64,000 nt of DNA from Chitiniphilus shinanonensis DSM 23277 (GTDB lineage Bacteria; Pseudomonadota; Gammaproteobacteria; Burkholderiales; Chitinibacteraceae): the NCBI RefSeq assembly GCF_000374805.1, contig NZ_KB895348.1:53087-117086 (forward strand), given 5' to 3'. Within the stretch, counting starts at the first letter, position 1, and every line of letters starts with the position of its first letter. The notes beneath the pieces were generated by a model. The model was not told the origin of the DNA and ran no database searches. It worked only from the letters and a program-made list of their open reading frames with translations. The translations under genes were made by a program, and so were the position numbers. This document shows positions 39,259-48,348 of this stretch, piece by piece.

Positions 39259-40028
39259 TGGGGTCAGTCATCGCCGTCAAACTGTTCGCCGGCCCGGCGG
39301 TGATCGCCGCGGCCAGTCTGGCCGGCAAGCGCTGGGGCGCCGCAGTGGCCGGCATGGTCGGGGGCCTGCCGCTGATCGCCGGTTGCGTGATCGCCGTGCT
39401 CTGGCTGGAGCACGGCGTGGCCTATGCGCAACAGGCCGCGCACGCGGCCCCCACCGGCCTGTGGGCCAATGCCGCCTATATGCTGACGCTGGCGTACGCC
39501 AGCCGCCGTCTGGGCTGGCGCGGCACGCTGCTATGCGGCTGGATGGTGTACCTGGCCGTGGCGCTGGCGCTGGCGCAAAGCGGTCTCGCCACCTCGACCT
39601 GGGTGGGCGCCGCCTCATTGTTCGGCCTGTTGCTGGCGCTACGACTGCTGCCCCGCCCTGTCGCCATGCCCCGCCTGCAACCGCTGCCCCGGGCCGAACT
39701 CGGTGCGCGCATGCTGGCGGCGCTACTGGTCGTCGCCGTGCTGTCGAGCGCGTCCCTGGCGCTTGGGCCGACGTTGACCGGCGTGCTGGCCGGCGGGCCG
39801 GTCGCCGCCACCGTGCTGCCGGCATTCACCCTGGCCGGCTCTGGCCGCGATGCCTTGTTGCTGCAATTGCGCGGCTTTCTCACCGGCCTGCTCGGCTTCG
39901 GCGTGTGCTTCCTGATCCTGGCGCCACTGATGTCGCGCTGGGGCGCGGCGGCGGTGCCGCCCGCCGTTGCCGCCACGCTGGCATGCGGCGCGCTGATCCA
40001 TGCGGTTTCGCGGCGGGCGGCCCGATGA
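39258..40028 (+). CDS. Polytopic membrane protein between mutL and miaA
   Basis: 256 residues with about eight hydrophobic helices ([46 protein letters not shown] and [14 protein letters not shown] among them). The start overlaps the mutL stop and its own stop overlaps the miaA start, so it is cotranslated with both. The internal pattern of repeated GG-P-A motifs suggests a transporter or permease-like fold, but I cannot name the family with confidence. It is inserted in the otherwise conserved mutL-miaA pair. Confidence 0.8.
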   Translation: MGSVIAVKLFAGPAVIAAASLAGKRWGAAVAGMVGGLPLIAGCVIAVLWLEHGVAYAQQAAHAAPTGLWANAAYMLTLAYASRRLGWRGTLLCGWMVYLAVALALAQSGLATSTWVGAASLFGLLLALRLLPRPVAMPRLQPLPRAELGARMLAALLVVAVLSSASLALGPTLTGVLAGGPVAATVLPAFTLAGSGRDALLLQLRGFLTGLLGFGVCFLILAPLMSRWGAAAVPPAVAATLACGALIHAVSRRAAR

Positions 40029-40951
40029 CGCCCGCACTGTTCCTGATGGGCCCGACCGCCTCGGGCAAGACCGCCAGCGCCATCGCGCTGGTGGAGGCCG
40101 GGCTGCCGGTGGAGCTGATCTCGGTGGATTCGGCGCTGGTGTTCAAGGACATGGACATCGGCACCGCCAAGCCCGGCGCCGACGAGCTGGCGCGCGCGCC
40201 GCACCACCTGCTGGACCTGATCACGCCGGAGCAGGCGTACTCCGCCGCGCAGTTCCGCAGCGACGCGCTGGCGCTGATGGCCGACATCACCGCACGCGGG
40301 CGGCTGCCGGTACTGGTCGGCGGCACCATGCTCTACTTCAACACGTTGCAACATGGCATCCACGAATTGCCGCAGGCCGACGCGGCGCTGCGCGCGCAAC
40401 TCCAGGCCGATGCCGCCGCGCAAGGCTGGCCTGCGCTGCACGCGCGGCTGGCGCAACTCGACCCGGCGACCGCGGCGCGCTTGCAGCCCAACGACCAGCA
40501 ACGGGTGGAACGCGCACTGGAGATCTGCCTGCTGGCCGGGCGGCCGATGTCGGCGCTGCTGGCCGAACCAGCCGCCGAACCGCTGCCCTACGCGCTGCAC
40601 AAGCTGGCGTTGATCCCGGGCGAGCGCGCCGCGCTGCACCAGCGGATCGCCCTGCGTTTCGACGCCATGCTGGCGCAGGGCCTGCTGGACGAAGTGCGCC
40701 TGCTGCGCCAGCGCTACACGCTGTCGCTCGACCTGCCGTCGATGCGTTGCGTCGGCTATCGGCAGGCGTGGGAATACCTGGATGGCGACATCGATGCCGC
40801 CACGCTGCGCGACAAAGGCATCTTCGCCACCCGCCAGCTCGCCAAGCGCCAGCTCACCTGGCTGCGCGGCATGGACGACGTCGCCCCGCTCGACTGCCTC
40901 GCCCCCGACCTGCCGGCGCAGGTGGTGGCACGGGTGCGGGGGTTGATCTAG
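40025..40951 (+). CDS. miaA: tRNA dimethylallyltransferase MiaA
   Basis: Transfers the dimethylallyl group to A37 of UNN-reading tRNAs. 308 residues. P-loop [78 protein letters not shown] and [13 protein letters not shown] are all family signatures. The ATG overlaps the previous stop (ATGA). hfq, which often follows in other bacteria, is not here: a family B repeat and marC on the other strand follow. Confidence 0.97.
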   Translation: MTPALFLMGPTASGKTASAIALVEAGLPVELISVDSALVFKDMDIGTAKPGADELARAPHHLLDLITPEQAYSAAQFRSDALALMADITARGRLPVLVGGTMLYFNTLQHGIHELPQADAALRAQLQADAAAQGWPALHARLAQLDPATAARLQPNDQQRVERALEICLLAGRPMSALLAEPAAEPLPYALHKLALIPGERAALHQRIALRFDAMLAQGLLDEVRLLRQRYTLSLDLPSMRCVGYRQAWEYLDGDIDAATLRDKGIFATRQLAKRQLTWLRGMDDVAPLDCLAPDLPAQVVARVRGLI

Positions 40952-40965
40952 TCGGAGGGGGGATT

Positions 40966-41121
40966 GAAACCCCAAACCTTGAACCACGGAGGACAGTGAG
41001 AACACGGAGGTGTCACAGAGAAAGGACGAAAACAGGTAGGAACATGCCAGCCTGAATGTCCTTGGTTTTCTCTGTGAATCTCCGTGTTCTCTGTGCCCTC
41101 TGTGGTTCAAGATTTGGGGTT
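40966..41121. repeat. Family B inverted repeat, copy B3
   Basis: A 156-bp element GAAACCCCAAACCTTGAACC ... GGTTCAAGATTTGGGGTT with long CACAGAG/CTCTGTG arms around a central TGCCAGCCTGAATGTCCTTGG. The marC stop codon (41107-41109) and its last four codons lie inside the right arm. Nearly the same sequence as B4, in the same orientation. Confidence 0.9.
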
Positions 41122-41808
41122 GCCCGTCACCACCACCGCCCCCCGCTGCGGCATGAAGTGCGGGTCGTGCAGCAGGTCGCGCACGCCGTTGATGAAGAAC
41201 TGCACGCCGATGCAGATCAGCAGGAAGCCCATCACCCGCGAGACGGCGCTGATGCCGTTCTCGCCCAGCCAGCCGTACAGCCGCTTGGACGCGCGCAACG
41301 ACAGCCACGACATCCACGCCACGGTGACGATGCCGAGGCTGACGGTCAGGTAGCCCAGCCACAGCGGCAATTCGCTGTTGCTGTGCATCGACGACGACAG
41401 CGACACCACCACGGCGATCGAGCCCGGCCCGGCCAGCGACGGCATCGCCAGCGGGGTGAACGAGATGTCGCGCTTGGCCAGCGCCTCAGCCTGCGCGGCA
41501 TCGGTCAGGGTGCCGCCCTCGGTGGGGAACAGCATGGTGAAGCCGATGTAGGCCACGATCATGCCGCCGGCGATGCGCAGCCCGGGGATCGAGATGGCGA
41601 AGAAATCCATGATCAGCGCCCCGGCCAGCAGGAAGGTGACCAGGATGGCGGCGGCGTAGTAGCACGCCCGCTTCAGTTGCCGCTCGCGCTCCGCCGGCGA
41701 CAGGTTCGCCACCATCGCCGGCAGCACGGCGGCGGTGTAGAGCGGGTTGATGATGGGCAGCAGCGCCGTGATGGTGGCGAGAAAGGTGGCAAGCAGTTCC
41801 TGGAGCAT
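41107..41808 (-). CDS. MarC-family (UPF0056) membrane protein
   Basis: 233-residue inner-membrane protein with six hydrophobic segments; the family is widespread and of unknown transport function. The ATG at 41808 (MLQELLATFLATITALLPII) fits the family start; the open frame continues upstream into repeat B4. Family features are LPIINPLYTAAVLP and LAMPSLAGPGSIAVVVSLSS. The last residues (NPKS) and stop codon are encoded by repeat B3, so the C-terminus was probably altered by the repeat. Confidence 0.92.
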   Translation of the reverse strand: MLQELLATFLATITALLPIINPLYTAAVLPAMVANLSPAERERQLKRACYYAAAILVTFLLAGALIMDFFAISIPGLRIAGGMIVAYIGFTMLFPTEGGTLTDAAQAEALAKRDISFTPLAMPSLAGPGSIAVVVSLSSSMHSNSELPLWLGYLTVSLGIVTVAWMSWLSLRASKRLYGWLGENGISAVSRVMGFLLICIGVQFFINGVRDLLHDPHFMPQRGAVVVTGNPKS

Positions 41809-41879
41809 GGCGGGCGTTCGGCGGGTGGATCCTGCCAGCATGGTGCAGCGGGTCGTTGCTGCCAAGCTGTTCGGGGATG

Positions 41880-42037
41880 TGAAACCCCACGTCTCGAACC
41901 ACAGAGGACAGTGAGAACACGGAGGGGTCACAGAGAAAGGACGAAAACAGGCAGGAACACGCCAGCCCGAATGTCCTTGGTTTCTCCGTGCAACTCCGTG
42001 TTCTCACTGCCCTCTGTGGTTCAAGGTTTGGGGTTTC
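41880..42037. repeat. Family B inverted repeat, copy B4
   Basis: About 158 bp between marC and pfp: GAAACCCCACGTCTCGAACC ... GGTTCAAGGTTTGGGGTTT. Shares the centre CAGCCCGAATGTCCTTGG with B3. Together B3 and B4 flank marC as direct copies. Confidence 0.9.
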
Positions 42038-42047
42038 GTTTTTCCTT

Positions 42048-43301
42048 TTACCCGCGCGAAGGATCGAACCCCGGTAGCTTCTTGTCGTGGGTCACGAACT
42101 GCCATTGCGGGTAATCCGGCAGGCCGTCGCGGAACGGCGGCGGGGCTTCGCCCTGGATCAGCGGGGCGAAGTATTCGCGGCCGCGCGGCGACAGGTGGAA
42201 GCCGTCGCTGGTGAGGAAATCCAGCGGCAGGGGCTTTTCGTGGTTGGCGACGTCGGCCAGCGGCACCGGCTCGATGCGCCAGCGATACGGCTCGTTGTCC
42301 TCGCGCACGATGGCGGGCATCACGCTGCGGATGCCGGCCAGCGCGTAGGCCACCGCGGTCTCGCCCACCGCCACGGCGTGCGCCAGGTCGGTGGCGCTGG
42401 CGAGGTGGCGCGCCGAACGTTGCAGGTAGTCGGCCACCGCCCAGTGGCATTTCTGGTTGAGATGCTGCTTGACCAGGCCGGCCAGGATCGGCGCCACGCC
42501 GCCCAGTTGCGCATGGCCGAAGGCATCGACCGCGCCCGATTCGGCCAGGAACACCCCGTGCGTGTCGCGAATGCCCTCGGCGGCCACCACCACGCAGTAG
42601 CCGACGCGGGCGATGGTCTCGTCCACCTTGCGCAGGAAGCGCCCGGCCTCGAACGGTACTTCGGGGGTCAGCAGCAGGTGCGGCGCGCCGAAGGCGTCGG
42701 CGGACGCCAGCCCGGCCGACGCGGCGATCCAGCCGGCGTGCCGACCCATGACCTCCAGGATGAACACGCGGGTGGAGCTGGCGGCCATCGATGCGGTATC
42801 CAGCCCGGCTTCGCGCGCCGAGGTGGCCACGTACTTGGCCACCGAGCCGAAGCCCGGCGAGCAGTCGGTCAGCGGCAGGTCGTTGTCGATGGTCTTGGGC
42901 ACGTGCACGGCGGTCAGGTCGATGCCGTGGTACTGCGCGAACTCGGCCACCTTGAGGCAGGTGTCGGCCGAATCGCCGCCGCCGTTGTAGAAGAAGTAGC
43001 CGATGTCGTAGGCCTCGAACACCTCGAACAACCGCTTGAGCTCGGCACCGTGCCGCAGCTTGTGGCGGCACGAACCGAACGCGCCGCCGGGCGTGTATTT
43101 CAGTTGCACCATCATCTCGTCGGTGAGCTGCGCGGTGTCGATCAGCACTTCGTCCAGCGCGCCCAGGATGCCGTTGCGCGCGGCGAACACGCTGCCGATG
43201 CGGTCGCGGTGGCGGCGCGCGGCGGAGATCACGCCAAAGGCGGAAGCATTGATGACGGGCGTGACCCCGCCGGACTGGGCATACAGCGCGTTCTTGGGCA
43301 T
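42048..43301 (-). CDS. pfp: Pyrophosphate-dependent 6-phosphofructokinase
   Basis: Phosphorylates fructose 6-phosphate with PPi (reversible), replacing ATP-dependent Pfk in glycolysis. The ATG at 43301 (MPKNALYAQSGGVTPVINAS) follows GGAG and gives 417 residues. FFYNGGGDSADT carries Asp where ATP-dependent enzymes have Gly, the hallmark of PPi use. PKTIDNDLPLTDCSPGFGS has the catalytic Asp, and EVMGRHAGWIAA binds the sugar phosphate. It stands alone between repeats. Confidence 0.94.
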   Translation of the reverse strand: MPKNALYAQSGGVTPVINASAFGVISAARRHRDRIGSVFAARNGILGALDEVLIDTAQLTDEMMVQLKYTPGGAFGSCRHKLRHGAELKRLFEVFEAYDIGYFFYNGGGDSADTCLKVAEFAQYHGIDLTAVHVPKTIDNDLPLTDCSPGFGSVAKYVATSAREAGLDTASMAASSTRVFILEVMGRHAGWIAASAGLASADAFGAPHLLLTPEVPFEAGRFLRKVDETIARVGYCVVVAAEGIRDTHGVFLAESGAVDAFGHAQLGGVAPILAGLVKQHLNQKCHWAVADYLQRSARHLASATDLAHAVAVGETAVAYALAGIRSVMPAIVREDNEPYRWRIEPVPLADVANHEKPLPLDFLTSDGFHLSPRGREYFAPLIQGEAPPPFRDGLPDYPQWQFVTHDKKLPGFDPSRG

Positions 43302-43530
43302 GGCGACTCCGCGAGCAAGCATGGACTGCGCCCAGTTTTGCGCAGCGCAACACGCCACGGCATCGGGAGTTTCCGCTAGGGGAGAATCGCCATGGTGCCG
43401 TTTGGCCACGTGGCATAAGACACCCGGCCCACCGAGGCCCTCCAGCCAAACGAAACCCCGAGCAAAGCGAGGCTCCCGCCCATCACCCAAAACAAACAAC
43501 AGCCCCCAACCCACCGCAATCGCGCCACGA

Positions 43531-43586
43531 ACGAGCGCAGCGAGGCTCCCTCGCGGCGGCGAGGGCGGGGGGAGTGGAATCGATCA
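43531..43586. repeat. Family E repeat, copy 2
   Basis: Same 56-bp sequence as 30441-30496 (ACGAGCGCAGCGAGGCTCCC ... GTGGAATCGATCA). It lies in the 376-bp gap between pfp and the hydrolase gene, which otherwise holds only GC-rich sequence with a CGGCTCCGCCGGG hairpin near 43630. Confidence 0.85.
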
Positions 43587-43677
43587 AGGTTGAGCCGTAC
43601 CGGCGCGCCACCGGCGAAGCGCGCCCGGCTCCGCCGGGGGCCTGCTCACGGTGCCGTAGCCACGGACGATGGCCAGT

Positions 43678-44421
43678 TCATTCCAGGCTCATACGCGCCA
43701 GCATCGCCCGCGCCAGCGCATCGCGGGCGGCGATCCGCCCGAAGATGTGGTCGGCGTCGGGCACTTCGTGCCAGCGTGCGCCGGGAATGGTCTGGGCGAT
43801 GCGCCGCCCCACCGCCAACGGCACGGCAGCGTCGGCGCTGCCCTGGATCACCAGGGTGGGCACGTCGATGCGCGCCAGCCCGGCGTAGGTATCCAAGTTT
43901 GCCAGTTCGTCGCGCAAGGTGGGGCCGATCGGCAGCGCCAGGAGGTCCACCGTGCCGTCGGCCAGCGCCACCCCGGCGTCGCAGTTGCGCTGCACCACGT
44001 CCTTCAAGTTGCCGGCCGGGGCGATCAGCGTCAGCGTGGCGGGCGCCGCGCCGCGCGCGGTGGCATGCGCCGCGGCCAGGCCGCCCATGCTGAAGCCGGC
44101 CAGGTGCAACCGCGCCTCGGGATGGCGCTCGCGCAGCCAGTGCATCAGCGCCTCGATCTGCCGGATCTGGTCGGCGACGCTGATGTCGACAAAGCGCCCG
44201 CCGCTTTCGCCGCAGCCGCGAAAGTCGAAGCGGTACACCGTCACGCCCCGCGCCGCCAGCCGCCGCCCCAGGTCGACGAAGAAATACGCCAGCTCCATGC
44301 GGTGCCCGGTGAAACCGTGCATCAGCAGCAGCACGTCGCGGCCGATGCCGGTGTCGGGCACGTCGATGCTGCCGGTGAGCGGGACGCCCTGATCGTCGAA
44401 GACCACGTTGGGGGTTGGCAT
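43678..44421 (-). CDS. Alpha/beta hydrolase
   Basis: 247-residue cytosolic serine hydrolase. The ATG at 44421 (MPTPNVVFDDQGVPLTGSID) follows GGAG. The oxyanion motif is LLLMHGFTGHRMELAYFF, strand/turn FDFRGCGESGG, nucleophile Ser in GFSMGGLAAAHA (near residue 109), acid Asp in GSADAAVP and catalytic His in PDADHIFGR. It resembles esterases of the YkfB/BD-FAE-like group; substrate unknown. Transcribed towards pfp, not obviously in an operon. Confidence 0.9.
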   Translation of the reverse strand: MPTPNVVFDDQGVPLTGSIDVPDTGIGRDVLLLMHGFTGHRMELAYFFVDLGRRLAARGVTVYRFDFRGCGESGGRFVDISVADQIRQIEALMHWLRERHPEARLHLAGFSMGGLAAAHATARGAAPATLTLIAPAGNLKDVVQRNCDAGVALADGTVDLLALPIGPTLRDELANLDTYAGLARIDVPTLVIQGSADAAVPLAVGRRIAQTIPGARWHEVPDADHIFGRIAARDALARAMLARMSLE

Positions 44422-44565
44422 GACGGCTCCTGCAAAAGCGGATCGAAGAACCCGGACGATACGACCGCCGCCCGCCGCCGCACCAGCACCGAGGACAATC
44501 TGGGCAATTACGGCATGCGCGGGCAGCAGCCCGCACGTCGCCATACGAAGCGGAGAGGCGAAGAC

Positions 44566-45372
44566 TCAGGGCGCGGAAGCAGCCTGGTGATGGGGGTCGG
44601 GCGGCAGCACCGATACGTCGTCGCGGTTGTCGGCCAGGATGTTGAGCGTGACGCGCCGGTTGCGCGCGCGGCCGGCATCGCTGTCGTTCGATTCCACCGG
44701 CCGGTATTCGCCGTAGCCGATCGCCACCATGCGCTGCGGCGCGACGTTCTCGTCGGCGAACAGCCGCACCACCGACGCGGCGCGGGCGGCGGAAAGCTCC
44801 CAGTTGGAGGGGTATTGCAGCGAGTTAATCGGCTGGTTGTCGGTGTGGCCTTCGACCTGGATCAGGTTGTCGGTCTGGCTCACCAGCCGGGCCACCGCGG
44901 TCAACGCCGCCACCGATTGCGGTTGCAGGTCCGCCTTGGCGGTCTGGAACAGCACCGAATCGGCGATCTCGACGGCGATGCCGCGCTTGGATTGGGTGAC
45001 GCGCACCTTGCCCTGGTTGATCAGCGGGCCGAGCGTGGTGCGCAGACTGCCGGCCATGCCGCGCATGCGGCGGGTTTCCTCTTCCAGCGCCGGGCTGGGC
45101 GTGGGGCTGCCGGTCTGGCTCTTCAGCGGCTGGACGATGCGCTTGGGCTGGCCCTGCGCCTGATCGACGCGGATGGTCGCCACCTGTGCCGCCGGATCGT
45201 TGCGGAACGCGGTGATCAGCGAATCCGACAGCACGCGGTACTTGCCCTCGTTGACCGACGAGATCGCGTACATCACCACGAAGAAGGCGAACAGCAGGGT
45301 GATGAAGTCCGCGTAGGACACCAGCCAGCGTTCGTGGTTTTCGTGCTCTTCGGGGCGTTTGCGGCGGGCCAT
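44566..45372 (-). CDS. motD: Flagellar motor protein MotD (MotB-like stator)
   Basis: 268-residue inner-membrane stator protein with a single transmembrane helix (about 18-38, LVSYADFITLLFAFFVVMYA; the Asp in YADF is the proton-conducting residue) and a C-terminal OmpA/MotB peptidoglycan-binding domain (about 140-250, IQVEGHTDNQPINSLQYPSN, then WELSAARAASVVRLF). Length and linker fit MotD of MotCD systems. No MotC/MotA gene is adjacent: it lies 16 bp after sppA in a non-flagellar gene run. Confidence 0.88.
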   Translation of the reverse strand: MARRKRPEEHENHERWLVSYADFITLLFAFFVVMYAISSVNEGKYRVLSDSLITAFRNDPAAQVATIRVDQAQGQPKRIVQPLKSQTGSPTPSPALEEETRRMRGMAGSLRTTLGPLINQGKVRVTQSKRGIAVEIADSVLFQTAKADLQPQSVAALTAVARLVSQTDNLIQVEGHTDNQPINSLQYPSNWELSAARAASVVRLFADENVAPQRMVAIGYGEYRPVESNDSDAGRARNRRVTLNILADNRDDVSVLPPDPHHQAASAP

Positions 45373-45388
45373 CGGTCGATCCGTTGCG

Positions 45389-46324
45389 TCAGCGCAGTTG
45401 CAGATCCAGCCGCGAGCCGAGGGTGGACGCGGCGGCGACGCCGACGCGCTTCGCCAGGCGGTCGAGGTAATCCGGCTGCGGAGTGAAGTCCACCACGTCC
45501 TCGGCCTTGACGATGTCGCGCGCCACGCTGCCGACCGAGCCCAGGCCGTCGACCAGGCCCAGCTTCACGCTCTTCTCGCCGCTCCAGACCAGACCGCTGA
45601 ACAGTTCGGGATCGTCGCCCAGGCGCTTGCCGCGACCGGCCTTGACCACCGAGATGAACTGCGCGTGGATCTCGTCGAGCATCTGCTGCGCCCGCGCACG
45701 CTGGGTGTCGTTCAGCGGCGAGAACGGGTCGAGGAAACCCTTGTTCTCGCCGGCGGTGAGCAAGCGGCGCTCGACGCCCAGCTTGTTCATGGTGTTGGTG
45801 AAGCCGAAGCCGTCCATCAGTACGCCGATCGAGCCGACGATGCTGGCCTTGTCGGCGTAGATCGAGTTGGCGGCCACCGCGGTGTAGTAGCAGCCGGAAG
45901 CGCAGATGTCCTCGATCACCACGTAGAGCGGGATGGTGGGATGCTCCTTGCGCAGCCGCAGCATCTCGTCGTGCAGCTGGCCCGACTGCACCGGGCTGCC
46001 GCCGGGACTGTTCACCCGCAGGATCACGCCCTTGGTGTTGGCATCGTCGAACGCGGCACGCAGGCCCTGCGCCACCACGCCGATGTCGCCCTCGCCACCG
46101 GACTGGATCACGCCATCCAGGTTGACCAGTGCGGTATGCGGTCCGCGCGTGGTCTGCTCGGCGCTGCGCTGCCCCACCCAGCCGAGCACCAGCGCCAGCA
46201 GCAGGAACAGGTAGCCGAAGCCGATCAGCTTGAAGAAGATGCCCCAGCGCCTGGCGGCGCGGCGTTCCTTGACGCCGGCCTGCAACAGATCGGTGAGCGC
46301 CTGACGTTCCCAGTTGTCTTGCAT
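45389..46324 (-). CDS. sppA: S49-family signal peptide peptidase (SppA, short form)
   Basis: 311-residue inner-membrane protease that degrades signal peptides after cleavage. A transmembrane helix near residues 32-50 (LIGFGYLFLLLALVLGW) precedes the catalytic domain. The nucleophile Ser is in IEDICASGCYYTAVAAN and the general-base Lys in TAGENKGFLDPF; VNSPGGSPVQSGQ and VGSIGVLMDGF are typical of the 36-kDa SppA type. It lies downstream of the Rieske gene with a 13-bp gap. Confidence 0.93.
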   Translation of the reverse strand: MQDNWERQALTDLLQAGVKERRAARRWGIFFKLIGFGYLFLLLALVLGWVGQRSAEQTTRGPHTALVNLDGVIQSGGEGDIGVVAQGLRAAFDDANTKGVILRVNSPGGSPVQSGQLHDEMLRLRKEHPTIPLYVVIEDICASGCYYTAVAANSIYADKASIVGSIGVLMDGFGFTNTMNKLGVERRLLTAGENKGFLDPFSPLNDTQRARAQQMLDEIHAQFISVVKAGRGKRLGDDPELFSGLVWSGEKSVKLGLVDGLGSVGSVARDIVKAEDVVDFTPQPDYLDRLAKRVGVAAASTLGSRLDLQLR

Positions 46325-46337
46325 GTGCGAAATCCGC

Positions 46338-46718
46338 TTAATCGAAGTTGATCGGCTCGTCGGCGAGGTAGACCCCGTCGTCGCGCAGTTGCAGCGCCAC
46401 CGGGGTCAGGCTGCGGCCCGGGCACGGTCCGCCCAGGCACATGCCATTGTCCGGGGCATAGTAGGCGCCGTGTGTGGCACAGACAAGATAGGCGCCCGAG
46501 AGGTCGAAGAAATCGCCGGCGCGGTAGTCCAGTTCCACCGGGATGTGCGCGCAACTGTTCAGGTAACCGTGCACCCGACCATGAAAGTTGATGACGAAGG
46601 CATTGCGGCGTTCGCCGGCGTAGTCCAGCGCGAAACGCACGCCCAGGCCACGGTCGGGCAGTTGCGCCAGGTCGCAGATGCGTTGGCCGGGCTGGATCAG
46701 CGGATCGTCCTGCATCAT
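46338..46718 (-). CDS. Rieske [2Fe-2S] protein
   Basis: 126-residue single-domain ferredoxin. The cluster ligands are CAHIPVELDY (first Cys and His, residues 65 and 67) and CATHGAYYAPDNGMCLGGPC (second Cys-His pair). No membrane helix or oxygenase domain, so it is a small standalone Rieske protein like those next to phosphoglycolate-phosphatase genes. The ATG overlaps the stop of the phosphatase gene. Confidence 0.9.
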   Translation of the reverse strand: MMQDDPLIQPGQRICDLAQLPDRGLGVRFALDYAGERRNAFVINFHGRVHGYLNSCAHIPVELDYRAGDFFDLSGAYLVCATHGAYYAPDNGMCLGGPCPGRSLTPVALQLRDDGVYLADEPINFD

Positions 46719-47368
46719 GCCTCCAGCAGCCAGCGCGCCAGCGCCGGGAAGGCATCGAAATGCGCCAGCGGCGCCAATGGCAGCATGTCGGCCAGCGGAT
46801 GCGCGCCGTAGGTCATGGCGGCGCTGCGCGTGCCGGCGTTGATCGCCAATTGCAGGTCGTGCGTGGTGTCGCCCACCATCAGTGCCCGCTCCGGCGTGAC
46901 GTCCATGTAGTCGAGGATGTATTCCAGCATCGCCGGATGCGGCTTGGAGAACGCCTCGTCGGCGGTGCGCGTGACCTCGAACAGCTCGCCCAGCCCGGTA
47001 TGCGCCAGCACACGATCCAGCCCGACGCGCGACTTGCCGGTGGCCACCGCCAGCGGGTAGCCGGCGTCGCGCAGGCGCGGCAGCCATTCGCGCACGCCGT
47101 CGTACAGCACCAGCGACTGGTCCTGCGCCAGGTAGTAGTGGCGATACGCCTCGACCACGCGGCCGATGGTGACTTCGTCCGCACCCGGCGCCAGGTAGGC
47201 CATCGCCTCGGTCAGGCCGTAGCCGATCACGAAGCGCGCCTGGGTATCGGTGGGTTCGGGCAGGCCGACGTCGGCGAAGGCGCGCTGGATCGAGCGGGCG
47301 ATGGTGCCGGTCGAATCCATCAGCGTGCCGTCCCAGTCGAAGATCAGCAGGTCGAAAGGCTTGGGCAT
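46715..47368 (-). CDS. HAD-IA phosphatase (phosphoglycolate-phosphatase-like)
   Basis: 217-residue HAD hydrolase. Motif I is FDWDGTLMDST (nucleophile Asp near residue 10), motif II VATGKSR, motif III Lys in SKPHP, motif IV MVGDTTHD. The cap sequence is of the type-1 helical kind. The ATG at 47368 follows the rluC stop by 5 bp; likely one operon rluC-HAD-Rieske-sppA-motD. The substrate may be phosphoglycolate or another small phosphate ester. Confidence 0.9.
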   Translation of the reverse strand: MPKPFDLLIFDWDGTLMDSTGTIARSIQRAFADVGLPEPTDTQARFVIGYGLTEAMAYLAPGADEVTIGRVVEAYRHYYLAQDQSLVLYDGVREWLPRLRDAGYPLAVATGKSRVGLDRVLAHTGLGELFEVTRTADEAFSKPHPAMLEYILDYMDVTPERALMVGDTTHDLQLAINAGTRSAAMTYGAHPLADMLPLAPLAHFDAFPALARWLLEA

Positions 47369-47373
47369 GGGGT

Positions 47374-48348
47374 TCAGTCTTCCTTGTTGGTCCGATCCAG
47401 CGACGCCACGTAGGCGGCCAGCTCGGGCGGCAGCGGTGCTTCCAGCGCCAGCGGCTGGCCGGTGAGCGGGTGGGCGAATTGCAGCTTCCAGGCATGCAGG
47501 AACATGCGCTTCAGCCCGTGGCGCACCAGTGCCTTGTTCAGTGCGAAATCGCCGTACTTCTCGTCGCCCAGGATGGGATAGCCGGCCGTCGCCAGATGCA
47601 CCCGGATCTGGTGGGTGCGGCCGGTCTTCAGCTCGCATTCCACCAGCGCGCAGTCGGACCACAGCTTGCGGCGGTAGATCACGGTATGTGCGTCCTGGCC
47701 GTCCGGCGTCACCCGCACCCGGCGTTCGCCGTCGGCGGTGGTGTACTTGAACAGCTTGTAGCGCAGGTTGCGCTTTTCGTCGGGCCAGGCGCCCTTGACC
47801 AGCGCCAGGTAGCGCTTGTCGATGTTGTGCGCGTCGCGCAGCAGTTCGTGCAGGGCGGTAAGCGCGCTGCGCTTCTTGGCGACCAGCAGCAGGCCGGAGG
47901 TCTCGCGGTCCAGCCGGTGCACCAGTTCCAGGAACTTCGCCTGCGGCCGCTGCGCGCGCAGCAGCTCAATCAGGCCGAACGACACGCCGGAGCCGCCATG
48001 CACCGCCAGGCCGGCCGGCTTGTCGACCACCAGCAGCGCGTCGTCCTCGAACACCACCGGCACCTGGATGCGCTCGCTGGCCATCTCGGCCGGCGCGGCG
48101 TCGGGTTTCTCGGCCACGCGCACCGGTGGAATGCGCAGCACGTCGCCTTCCTGCAGGCGATAGGTGGCGTCGATACGGCCCTTGTTCACCCGGACCTCGC
48201 CACCGCGGATCAGTTTGTAGATACGGCTCTTGGGCACGCCCTTGAGCTCGCGCAGCAGGAAGTTGTCGATCCGCTGCCCGGCGTTGTCGGCGCTCACCGT
48301 CACGAAGGAAACGGCGGGTGGAGCAGGTGCTTTGCTAGTCTGTGACAT
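47374..48348 (-). CDS. rluC: 23S rRNA pseudouridine synthase RluC
   Basis: Makes pseudouridines at 23S rRNA positions 955, 2504 and 2580 in E. coli. 324 residues: an N-terminal S4 domain (about 25-85, GQRIDNFLLRELKGVPKSRI), then the synthase with the catalytic Asp in ELVHRLDRETSGLLL and KTGRTHQIRVHLATAGYPILG. The first gene of the - strand run and divergent from rne, as in E. coli where rluC is also divergent from rne. Confidence 0.96.
   Translation of the reverse strand: MSQTSKAPAPPAVSFVTVSADNAGQRIDNFLLRELKGVPKSRIYKLIRGGEVRVNKGRIDATYRLQEGDVLRIPPVRVAEKPDAAPAEMASERIQVPVVFEDDALLVVDKPAGLAVHGGSGVSFGLIELLRAQRPQAKFLELVHRLDRETSGLLLVAKKRSALTALHELLRDAHNIDKRYLALVKGAWPDEKRNLRYKLFKYTTADGERRVRVTPDGQDAHTVIYRRKLWSDCALVECELKTGRTHQIRVHLATAGYPILGDEKYGDFALNKALVRHGLKRMFLHAWKLQFAHPLTGQPLALEAPLPPELAAYVASLDRTNKED

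Noticed and set aside
42059..42075. tRNA-like GGATCGAACCCCGG segment
   Set aside because: It is the end of the pfp coding sequence (KLPGFDPSRG on the - strand) and no cloverleaf can be formed around it.
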